Source of the DNA: Bacillota bacterium
GTDB taxonomy: Bacteria > Bacillota > UBA4882 > JAAYXC01
Direction of reading: 5' to 3'
Length of the DNA: 9,123 nt
Assembly (NCBI GenBank): GCA_012516115.1
Contig: JAAYXC010000114.1
Location: forward strand, 1 to 9,123
The notes beneath the pieces are model-generated. The model was not told the origin of the DNA. It did not search any database and saw only the letters and a list, made by a program, of their open reading frames with translations. Shown piece by piece: positions 1 to 5,682 of the stretch. The translations under genes and the position numbers were made by a program. Numbering within the stretch: the first letter of the stretch is position 1; each line of letters opens with the position of its first letter.

Positions 1-49
1 GGAAAGCTCGTTTCGTTCCATGGCCAGCTCGGCAAAGGCCCGGCCGAAG
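1..49 (-). repeat. Inverted-repeat arm A: reverse copy of an atpH segment
   Basis: Every base from 1 to 49 is the reverse complement of 785 down to 737 (position i pairs with 786 minus i). At base 50 the match breaks, and beyond it only scattered identity remains. The arm reads as atpH coding sequence on the minus strand, so this copy is the displaced one. The bases GAAG at 46-49 are shared by the atpH copy and by a plausible native atpE codon pair (Glu-Ala of the loop), which would be a 4-nt microhomology at the junction. The arm may extend upstream of the window. Confidence 0.95.
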
Positions 50-162
50 CCCAGGGCTCTCTCTTCCGGTCCATGCTGGTCGGCATCGGCCTGGTGGAGG
101 CCACACCGATCATCGCCCTGGTCATTGCCTTTATCCTGCTTTTCGCCAACCCTTTGGTCTAG
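1..162 (+). CDS. atpE: ATP synthase Fo subunit c, 3' part (5' end chimeric)
   Basis: Subunit c forms the membrane rotor ring of the F-type ATP synthase and carries the ion on a carboxylate. The frame runs from base 1 to TAG at 160-162. It encodes the second transmembrane hairpin helix, with the essential Glu (codon 97-99) in the context GLVEATP, followed by a hydrophobic stretch ending in LLFANPLV, a typical c-subunit C-terminus. The Glu is followed by Ala and then Thr. Upstream of about codon 46 the translation (GKLVSFHGQLGKGPA) is not c-like: the conserved R-Q-P polar loop is missing, and bases 1-49 are an inverted copy of part of atpH. Only about 46-162 should be trusted as native atpE. 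The first helix lies outside the window or is lost. The gene precedes atpF by 39 nt, the standard order. Identity of the C-terminal part is secure; the N-terminal part is not. Confidence 0.85.
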   Translation, partial: GKLVSFHGQLGKGPAEAQGSLFRSMLVGIGLVEATPIIALVIAFILLFANPLV

Positions 163-188
163 CGGGAGATCGGGGCGTGGTCCGGGAA

Positions 189-194
189 GGGAGG
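189..194 (+). promoter_or_regulatory. Ribosome binding site of atpF
   Basis: GGGAGG lies 7 nt before the GTG at 202 and fixes that non-ATG start. It sits in the 39-nt gap after atpE. Confidence 0.75.
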
Positions 195-201
195 CGCCGA
201 C

Positions 202-720
202 GTGGGGGAAGAAGGGCTGAGCCTCGGAACTTTCCTCTTTATGCTCTTTAACTTCGCCGTCTTGGTCGCCGGCTTGAGCTATCTTCTGTTTAAACCCATC
301 CGGAAGATCATCGCCGAGCGGCAGACGCGGGTCCAGGACGAACTCGCCGCGGCGGCCCGCGAACGGGAAGAGGCGGCCAAGACAAGGCGGGAAGCCGAGG
401 CCATTCTGGAAGAAGCCCGGGAACAGGCCTTTGCCCTGGTGGAACAGGCCCGGGTGGAGGCGGAGAAACTCCGCCAGGAGAAACTGGCCGAGACCAAGAA
501 AGAACTGGCCCGCCTGGCCGAACGGAACCGGGCCGAACTCCAGTATGCCAGGGAGAGGGTGGTCGAAGAGGTCAGGCAGGAAATGGTGGGTCTGGTGATG
601 GCCGTGGCCGAAAAGGTCCTGGCCGAGACGATGGACCCGGCCACCCACCGCCGGTTCATCGAACATTTCCTTCAGGGGTTGGCCGAGCGCGAGGCGAAGG
701 GTGAACGATGGAGACCATAA
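202..720 (+). CDS. atpF: ATP synthase Fo subunit b
   Basis: Subunit b is the peripheral stalk that holds F1 against the Fo stator. The 172-residue product has one N-terminal transmembrane helix (about residues 9-29), followed by the KPIRKII hinge typical of b subunits. A long Ala/Glu/Arg-rich coiled coil runs from about 38 to 145, followed by a C-terminal segment that binds delta. The length is near the family norm of 155-175. I chose the GTG at 202 because GGGAGG at 189-194 lies 7 nt upstream and the next in-frame Met (241) would cut into the membrane helix. The last 13 nt overlap atpH, so the C-terminal tail (REAKGERWRP) is encoded by the overlap region. It is a single b gene with no second b' copy, unlike photosynthetic bacteria. 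Confidence 0.96.
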   Translation: MGEEGLSLGTFLFMLFNFAVLVAGLSYLLFKPIRKIIAERQTRVQDELAAAAREREEAAKTRREAEAILEEAREQAFALVEQARVEAEKLRQEKLAETKKELARLAERNRAELQYARERVVEEVRQEMVGLVMAVAEKVLAETMDPATHRRFIEHFLQGLAEREAKGERWRP

Positions 721-1265
721 ACGAGACCGCTCTGGTCTTCGGCCGGGCCTTTGCCGAGCTGGCCATGGAACGAAACGAGCTTTCCGCGGCGGTCGAGGAT
801 CTGGAAGTAGCCCGTACGGCCTTTGCCTTGCCGGAGATGGAGAAGTTTTACACCAATCCCCTGGTGCCGAGGACGGCCAAATTGGAGCTTTTGGAGCGTA
901 TCTTTGGTCGGAGCAGGAGCAGCGTGATGCTCCCCTTTTTAAAGGTGGTCATCCTCCGACGCCGGGAACGGTTGCTGCGGGCTATTCTCCGCGCCGCTCT
1001 TTATCAATGCCTCACCCGCCTGGGTACGGTTGTGGTCACCGTGACCAGCGCGACGGAACTGGATGAAGAGATCAAAAGGAGACTGACCCAAAGGTTAGAG
1101 GCCTATCTGGGCTGTCCGGTTTACCCTGAGTACCGCTTGAACCCCCGCCTCCTGGGCGGGATGGTGATCCGCTATAAGGACAGGGTCCTCGACGCCAGCG
1201 TCCTGGGGCTCCTCCAGCGGATGGAAGACTCGTTGTTGACCGGTTTAAAGGGGGGAGAAGGGTGA
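708..1265 (+). CDS. atpH: ATP synthase F1 subunit delta
   Basis: Subunit delta (OSCP homologue) caps the alpha3beta3 hexamer and ties it to the b stalk. The 185-residue protein matches the usual 175-185 length. The N-terminal helical domain includes FGRAFAELAMERNEL (11-25), matching the family's YA-AL-ELA-E pattern. The conserved C-terminal motif GGMVIRYKDRVLDASV lies at 150-165. The ATG at 708 overlaps the end of atpF by 13 nt, with AAGG at 697-700 seven nt upstream; translation is probably coupled. The stop TGA overlaps the GTG of atpA. The segment 737-785 is the native copy of the sequence found inverted at the window start: here it encodes conserved delta residues in frame. Confidence 0.96.
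   Translation: METINETALVFGRAFAELAMERNELSAAVEDLEVARTAFALPEMEKFYTNPLVPRTAKLELLERIFGRSRSSVMLPFLKVVILRRRERLLRAILRAALYQCLTRLGTVVVTVTSATELDEEIKRRLTQRLEAYLGCPVYPEYRLNPRLLGGMVIRYKDRVLDASVLGLLQRMEDSLLTGLKGGEG
737..785 (+). repeat. Inverted-repeat arm B, native copy within atpH
   Basis: This 49-nt stretch is the exact reverse complement of 1-49. It codes for conserved residues near the delta N-terminus, so it is the original. The arms are separated by 687 nt. Confidence 0.95.
1247..1257 (+). promoter_or_regulatory. Ribosome binding site of atpA
   Basis: The purine run AAAGGGGGGAG ends 4 nt before the GTG at 1262. It lies inside atpH and supports the GTG start and coupled translation through the GTGA overlap. 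Confidence 0.65.
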
Positions 1266-2806
1266 CGACGGCATTGACGGCCACCGAGATCGTCGGGGCG
1301 ATCAAGGAACAGATCCGACGTTATAATCTGGAACTGGAGTTCCGGGAGAGCGGCACGGTGCTGGAGGTCGGCGATGGGATTGCCCGCGTCTTCGGGCTGG
1401 AGGAGGTCATGGCCGGGGAGCTCTTGCTCTTTCCCCACGGGGTCATGGGCATGGCCTTGAACCTGGAAGAGGACAACGTCGGTTGCGTCCTCTTCGGCGA
1501 CGACCATCTGGTCCGCGAAGGCGACCTGGTGGTCCGGAGCCGGCGGATGGTGGAAGTACCGGTGGGGGAAGCGATGATCGGCCGGGTGGTGGATGCCCTC
1601 GGAAGACCGCTCGATGGTAAAGGGCCCATCCCGGCCATGCGGACCCGGCCGGTGGAAGGACCGGCGCCGGGGATCGCCGAACGGGGACCGGTTAAAACTC
1701 CGCTTCAGACCGGGATCATGGCCATCGATGCCATGATCCCCATCGGCCGCGGCCAACGGGAGCTCATCATCGGCGATCGCCAAACGGGCAAGACGGCCCT
1801 GGCCATCGATACCATTATCAACCAGCGAGAGACCGGGGTCCTCTGTGTTTACGTGGCCATCGGACAGAAGGCTTCCACCGTGGCCCAGATCCTCGCGGCC
1901 CTCGAGGAACACGGCGCCATGGAGTATACCACCATCGTCATGGCCACCGCGGACGCTCCGGCGCCCTTGCAATACCTGGCCCCTTATACCGGATGCGCCA
2001 TCGGCGAGGAATTCATGGCCCAGGGCCGGGACGTCCTGGTGATCTACGATGACCTTTATAAACACGCCGTGGCCTACCGGACGATGTCCCTCCTTTTGCG
2101 GCGGCCACCGGGTCGGGAGGCCTTCCCCGGCGATATCTTTTATCTTCATTCCCGGTTGCTGGAACGGGCCTGCAAACTGACCGAGGCCGCCGGCGGGGGG
2201 TCCATGACCGCCCTGCCCATCGTCGAGACCCAGGCCGGGGACATCTCGGCCTATATCCCGACGAACGTCATCTCCATCACCGACGGGCAGATCATCCTTT
2301 CGCCGGATCTTTTCTTCGCCGGGGTGCGACCGGCCATCAACGTGGGACTTTCGGTCTCCCGGGTGGGGGGTAAGGCCCAGATCCCGGCGATGAAGAAGGT
2401 CGCCGCCCACCTGCGCCTGGATCTGGCCCAGTACCGGGAACTGGAGGCTTTTGCCCAGTTCGGCGCGGAGCTCGACCGGACGACCCGTGCCCGGCTGAAT
2501 CGCGGGGAGAAGATCGTGGAGATCTTAAAGCAAGAGCAGTTCCGGCCCATGTCGGTGGAAGATCAGGTGATCTCCATCTATGCCGTGACCAACGGCTACT
2601 TCGATGACGTGCCCACGCAGGAAGTCAAGAAGGTCCAGGCCGAACTGTTGCGCTTCCTTCAAACGGAGGCGTCGACGATCCGTTCACGGCTTCAAACCAC
2701 CGGGGATCTGGACCGGACGACGGTGGAAGCCCTCGAAAGAGCGCTGAAACGGTTCAAAGAACGCTGTGCGGTCTTGGGCCGCGCGCAAAAGCCGGCGAGA
2801 GGATGA
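1262..2806 (+). CDS. atpA: ATP synthase F1 subunit alpha
   Basis: Alpha is the non-catalytic nucleotide-binding subunit of the F1 hexamer and supplies an arginine to the catalytic beta site. The 514-residue protein is full length for the family. The N-terminal beta-barrel domain is followed by the P-loop GDRQTGKT (171-178), the Walker B region VLVIYDDL (258-265), the conserved RRPPGREAFPGDIFYLHSRLLER block (280-302) and the arginine finger in VGLSVSRVGG (Arg367). The C-terminal helical domain is intact. In the usual IYDDLSK motif Ser is replaced by Tyr266. The GTG start at 1262 sits in a GTGA overlap with the atpH stop, with an AAAGGGGGGAG purine tract just upstream. It ends 7 nt before the start chosen for atpG. 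Confidence 0.98.
   Translation: MTTALTATEIVGAIKEQIRRYNLELEFRESGTVLEVGDGIARVFGLEEVMAGELLLFPHGVMGMALNLEEDNVGCVLFGDDHLVREGDLVVRSRRMVEVPVGEAMIGRVVDALGRPLDGKGPIPAMRTRPVEGPAPGIAERGPVKTPLQTGIMAIDAMIPIGRGQRELIIGDRQTGKTALAIDTIINQRETGVLCVYVAIGQKASTVAQILAALEEHGAMEYTTIVMATADAPAPLQYLAPYTGCAIGEEFMAQGRDVLVIYDDLYKHAVAYRTMSLLLRRPPGREAFPGDIFYLHSRLLERACKLTEAAGGGSMTALPIVETQAGDISAYIPTNVISITDGQIILSPDLFFAGVRPAINVGLSVSRVGGKAQIPAMKKVAAHLRLDLAQYRELEAFAQFGAELDRTTRARLNRGEKIVEILKQEQFRPMSVEDQVISIYAVTNGYFDDVPTQEVKKVQAELLRFLQTEASTIRSRLQTTGDLDRTTVEALERALKRFKERCAVLGRAQKPARG
2797..2802 (+). promoter_or_regulatory. Ribosome binding site deciding the atpG start
   Basis: GAGAGG at the end of atpA lies 11 nt before TTG 2814. The spacing is a little long but it fits this start. 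No such purine run in the right place supports the upstream ATG at 2766. Confidence 0.5.
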
Positions 2807-2813
2807 TCCGCCT

Positions 2814-3677
2814 TTGTACACGGTCCGGCATATCACGCAACGGATTAAGGGTATCAGGAACATCCAGCACATCACCAGGGCCATGAAACTCGTGGCCGCG
2901 GCCCGTCTGCGTCGCGCCCAGGAGCGCCTCGAGGCGGCCCGTCCCTATGCCCGCAAGATGGCCGAGGTGACGCTGGACCTGGCCAGGCTCACCGCCTGGT
3001 CCTATAACCCCCTCCTCCGGCCGCATGCCCAACTCCGACGGGCGCTAATAGTCGTTTTCACCGGCGATCGGGGGCTCTGCGGCGGCTATCACGAGCGGGT
3101 GGTCAGGCGGGCCCTCCAGTTCGCCGAGGAGATCGAAAAGCGGCAGGAAGTAAACCTCTACGTGGTGGGACGCCAGGGGGCGCGCATCCTGCGGCGGGAA
3201 GGATACCCCGTGGCCTATACGTTCACCGAGTCGGCGCGGGGCGTCTCTTTCACCATGGCCAAGGAATTTGCCCACCGGCTCATCGAGGAGTACCGGAGCG
3301 AGCGGTGCGACAGCATTTATCTGGTTTACGCCAAGTTCTATTCGGCCCTGGTGCAGCGGCCGCGTGTTTTCCAGCTTTTACCTGTAGATCCCGAATTGGC
3401 CAAGGGGGCGACCCTCAGAGGACTTTTCCTCTTCGAGCCTTCGCGCAAGGAAATCATCGACGGGATCCTCCCGCGCTATGTGGAGAGCGAGGTCTTCCGG
3501 GCCTTTTTGGAATGCGAGGTCGGGGAACTGGGGGCGAGGATGACGGCCATGGGCAACGCCACGGAGAACGCGGGCGAGATGATCGAACGGCTTCTGCTCG
3601 ATTACCATCGGGCCAGGCAAACCCAGATCACCCGGGAGATCGCGGAGATCGTGGGCGGGGCCGAAGTCATCCGTTAG
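2814..3677 (+). CDS. atpG: ATP synthase F1 subunit gamma
   Basis: Gamma is the central rotor shaft inside the alpha3beta3 hexamer. Starting at TTG 2814 gives 287 residues, the normal family length. The N-terminus YTVRHITQRIKGIRNIQHIT followed by RAMKLVAAARLRRAQ matches the family start, in which helix 1 begins a few residues after Met. The Rossmann-like middle contains FTGDRGLCGGY (82-92). The C-terminal helix contains MTAMGNATENAGEMI (about 243-257) and ends in EIAEIVGGAEVIR. An in-frame ATG at 2766 would add 16 non-conserved residues (MRSWAARKSRREDDPP) and overlap atpA by 41 nt, so I judge it wrong. GAGAGG at 2797-2802 serves the TTG. The gap to atpD is 22 nt. Confidence 0.95.
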   Translation: MYTVRHITQRIKGIRNIQHITRAMKLVAAARLRRAQERLEAARPYARKMAEVTLDLARLTAWSYNPLLRPHAQLRRALIVVFTGDRGLCGGYHERVVRRALQFAEEIEKRQEVNLYVVGRQGARILRREGYPVAYTFTESARGVSFTMAKEFAHRLIEEYRSERCDSIYLVYAKFYSALVQRPRVFQLLPVDPELAKGATLRGLFLFEPSRKEIIDGILPRYVESEVFRAFLECEVGELGARMTAMGNATENAGEMIERLLLDYHRARQTQITREIAEIVGGAEVIR

Positions 3678-3699
3678 GGAAGGGAAAGGAAGTAGACGG

Positions 3700-5121
3700 A
3701 TGTTCGAAGGTCGGGTTATCCAGGTCATCGGGCCGGTTATCGATGTGGAGTTCGGCCCGGAAGAGCTACCCCAGATCGATACGGCGGTGACCGTCCATGT
3801 TCCGGCGCGGTCGGACGAACCGGAGCGTCAGGTGGTGGCCGAAGTCAAACTCCACCTGGGCGACAACCGGGTACGTTGTATTGCCCTGGCCAAGACCGAC
3901 GGTCTGGTGCGCGGGATGAAGGTGACCGGTGAAAACCGGTCCATCAGCGTTCCGGTGGGCCCCGCTACCCTGGGCCGCGTCCTGAACGTCCTGGGGGAAC
4001 CCATCGACGGTGGCGGCCCGGTGGAGGCGGCGATGCGCCTGCCGATCCACCGGCCGGCCCCGAAGCTCACCGAGCAGGAGACGACCAGCGAGATCTACGA
4101 GACCGGGATCAAAGTCATCGACCTTTTGGCCCCCTACCCGCGGGGCGGGAAGGTCGGCCTCTTCGGCGGAGCCGGGGTCGGCAAGACCGGCTTGATCATG
4201 GAGCTCATCCGGAACATCGCCACCGAGCACGGCGGGGTCTCGGTCTTCGCCGGGGTGGGCGAGCGGACCAGGGAGGGCAACGAGCTCTGGCTCGATATGA
4301 AGACTTCCGGCGTCTTGTCCCGGACGGCCCTGGTCTTCGGCCAGATGAACGAGCCGCCGGGGGCCCGTTTCCGGGTGGCCCTGACCGGCCTGACGATGGC
4401 CGAGTACTTCCGGGACTACGAGGGCCAGGACGTTCTTCTCTTCATCGACAACATCTTCCGTTACGTCCAGGCCGGGGCCGAGGTCTCGGCGCTTTTGGGT
4501 CGCATCCCTTCGGCCGTGGGCTACCAGCCCACCCTCGCCCAGGAACTGGGGGAACTCCAGGAGCGGATCGTCTCCACCAAACGCGGCTCCCTCGCCTCCA
4601 TCCAGGCCATCTACGTCCCGGCCGATGACTACACCGACCCGGCGCCGGCCACGACTTTCACTCACCTCGACGCCACCACCAACCTGGAGCGGCATATCGC
4701 CGAGATGGGGATCTATCCGGCCGTGGACCCCCTGGCCTCGACCTCGAGGCTACTCACCCCGCGGGTGGTGGGGGAGGAACACTATACCGTGGCCCGTCAG
4801 GTCCAGGAAGTCCTTCAGCACTACAAAGACCTCCAGGACATCATCGCCATCCTGGGACTCGAGGAGCTCTCCGACGAGGACCGCCTCCTCGTCCACCGGG
4901 CCCGGAGGATCCAGCGGTTCCTCTCGCAACCCTTCTTCGTCGCCGAGAGCTTCACCGGCCTCCCGGGAAGGTTCGTGCCGCTTGAGGAGACCATCCGGGG
5001 GTTCCGGGAGATCCTCGAAGGGCAACACGACGATCTCCCCGAGGAGGCCTTTTACATGGTCGGAACCATCGACGAGGCGGTGGAGAAGGCCCATCGCCTC
5101 GCGGAGGCGGAAAGCGCGTGA
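3700..5121 (+). CDS. atpD: ATP synthase F1 subunit beta (catalytic)
   Basis: Beta makes and hydrolyses ATP (EC 7.1.2.2). The 473-residue protein is full length. It has the P-loop GGAGVGKT (156-163), the catalytic Glu188 in GVGERTREGN, Walker B LLFIDN (247-251 region) and ALLGRIPSAVGYQPTLAQE (264-282). Tyr339 of MGIYPAVDPLASTSR stacks on adenine. The DELSEED lever appears as EELSDED (388-394), followed by RIQRFLSQPF. Local deviations (NELWLDM for the usual NDLYHEM, and FRYVQAGAEV for FRFTQAGSEV) are conservative. The ATG at 3700 has AAGGAAG at 3686-3692, 7 nt upstream. The stop overlaps the GTG of atpC by 4 nt. Confidence 0.99.
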   Translation: MFEGRVIQVIGPVIDVEFGPEELPQIDTAVTVHVPARSDEPERQVVAEVKLHLGDNRVRCIALAKTDGLVRGMKVTGENRSISVPVGPATLGRVLNVLGEPIDGGGPVEAAMRLPIHRPAPKLTEQETTSEIYETGIKVIDLLAPYPRGGKVGLFGGAGVGKTGLIMELIRNIATEHGGVSVFAGVGERTREGNELWLDMKTSGVLSRTALVFGQMNEPPGARFRVALTGLTMAEYFRDYEGQDVLLFIDNIFRYVQAGAEVSALLGRIPSAVGYQPTLAQELGELQERIVSTKRGSLASIQAIYVPADDYTDPAPATTFTHLDATTNLERHIAEMGIYPAVDPLASTSRLLTPRVVGEEHYTVARQVQEVLQHYKDLQDIIAILGLEELSDEDRLLVHRARRIQRFLSQPFFVAESFTGLPGRFVPLEETIRGFREILEGQHDDLPEEAFYMVGTIDEAVEKAHRLAEAESA

Positions 5122-5576
5122 GAAAGACCATTTTGCTTGAGATCGTCACGCCGACCAGGACCGAGCTCACCCGCCAGGTGGAGTACGTGGTGGCCCCGAC
5201 GCCGAAAGGTTCCATCGGGATCCTCCCCGGTCATGCGCCGCTCCTCACGGAGCTTACCATCGGGGTCCTGCGGTTCACCGCCCAGGGGGAGACCACTTAC
5301 ATGGCGGTAAGCGAAGGCTATATGGAGGTTACGCCGGAAAAAGTCATCGTCCTGGCCGAGGCGGCCGAGCTTCCGGAGGAGATCGACGTCGAGCGGGCCC
5401 TGGCGGCCAAACGCCGTGCCGAGGAGAGGCTTTACGCCCCGTTGCGGGAGCGCATCGACTACGTGCGGGCGCGCGCCGCCCTTCAGCGGGCCATCAACCG
5501 GCTCCAGGTGGCCAAGCGCGGTGCCCGCGAACGGCGTGGCGCGCCGGGCGCCCGGGACCGGGACGATGGAAGATAA
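5118..5576 (+). CDS. atpC: ATP synthase F1 subunit epsilon
   Basis: Epsilon binds gamma and the c ring, and in many bacteria inhibits ATP hydrolysis. The product is 152 residues, slightly long for a family of about 130-140. The N-terminal beta-sandwich contains GSIGILPGHAPLLTEL (31-46) and a GYMEVTPEKVIVLAE-type strand (68-81). The C-terminal two-helix domain starts with IDVERA (89-94), which fits the I(L)DxxRA motif known to bind ATP in thermophilic Bacillus epsilon. It continues to ALQRAINRLQVAKR (121-134). The last ~18 residues are an Arg/Gly-rich tail not usual in the family. GTG 5118 lies in a GTGA overlap with atpD and has GGAGG at 5103-5107. Translational coupling to beta is likely. 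Confidence 0.95.
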   Translation: MRKTILLEIVTPTRTELTRQVEYVVAPTPKGSIGILPGHAPLLTELTIGVLRFTAQGETTYMAVSEGYMEVTPEKVIVLAEAAELPEEIDVERALAAKRRAEERLYAPLRERIDYVRARAALQRAINRLQVAKRGARERRGAPGARDRDDGR

Positions 5577-5585
5577 GTTAAACAA

Positions 5586-5593
5586 AAAGGAGG
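5586..5593 (+). promoter_or_regulatory. Strong Shine-Dalgarno-like site without a well-placed gene
   Basis: AAAGGAGG lies just after atpC in the 106-nt spacer before hppA. The nearest start codon, TTG 5595, is only 1 nt away, too close to use well. It would open a 63-codon frame (to 5786) that runs out of frame into hppA and resembles no protein I know. No hairpin with a T-run and no convincing -35/-10 pair is visible in 5577-5682, so hppA may be read through from the atp operon. Confidence 0.4.
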
Positions 5594-5666
5594 TTTGAAA
5601 CGACGATTCGGGGAAAAGGAAATGTCTCTTGAACCTTCCGTCGCTTTTATCCGGATGAAACGAAAG

Positions 5667-5674
5667 AGAGGAGG
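5667..5674 (+). promoter_or_regulatory. Ribosome binding site of hppA
   Basis: AGAGGAGG is a near-perfect Shine-Dalgarno sequence, 8 nt before TTG 5683. The hppA frame is closed by a TGA at 5656-5658, and no ATG or GTG lies between, so this site fixes the TTG start. Confidence 0.85.
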
Positions 5675-5682
5675 AACCATTT

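Noticed and set aside
20..220. 66-codon + strand frame at the window start
   Set aside because: Out of frame with atpE, low-complexity Ser/Pro/Trp-rich translation, and it starts inside the inverted-repeat arm.
1172..2410. 412-codon open frame on the minus strand across atpA
   Set aside because: It is a shadow of atpA in GC-rich codons; the translation is rich in Gly, Asp, His and Arg with no family resemblance, and the + strand gene is certain.
2766..2813. Upstream ATG start for atpG
   Set aside because: It adds 16 residues not seen in gamma subunits, overlaps atpA by 41 nt and lacks a ribosome binding site; TTG 2814 fits the family N-terminus.
3766..4695. 309-codon minus-strand open frame across atpD
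   Set aside because: Shadow of the beta subunit gene, with low-complexity composition and no recognisable domain.
5531..5560. GC palindromes (GGCGCGCC, GGGCGCCC) near the end of atpC as a terminator
   Set aside because: They lie inside the coding sequence and no T-run follows.
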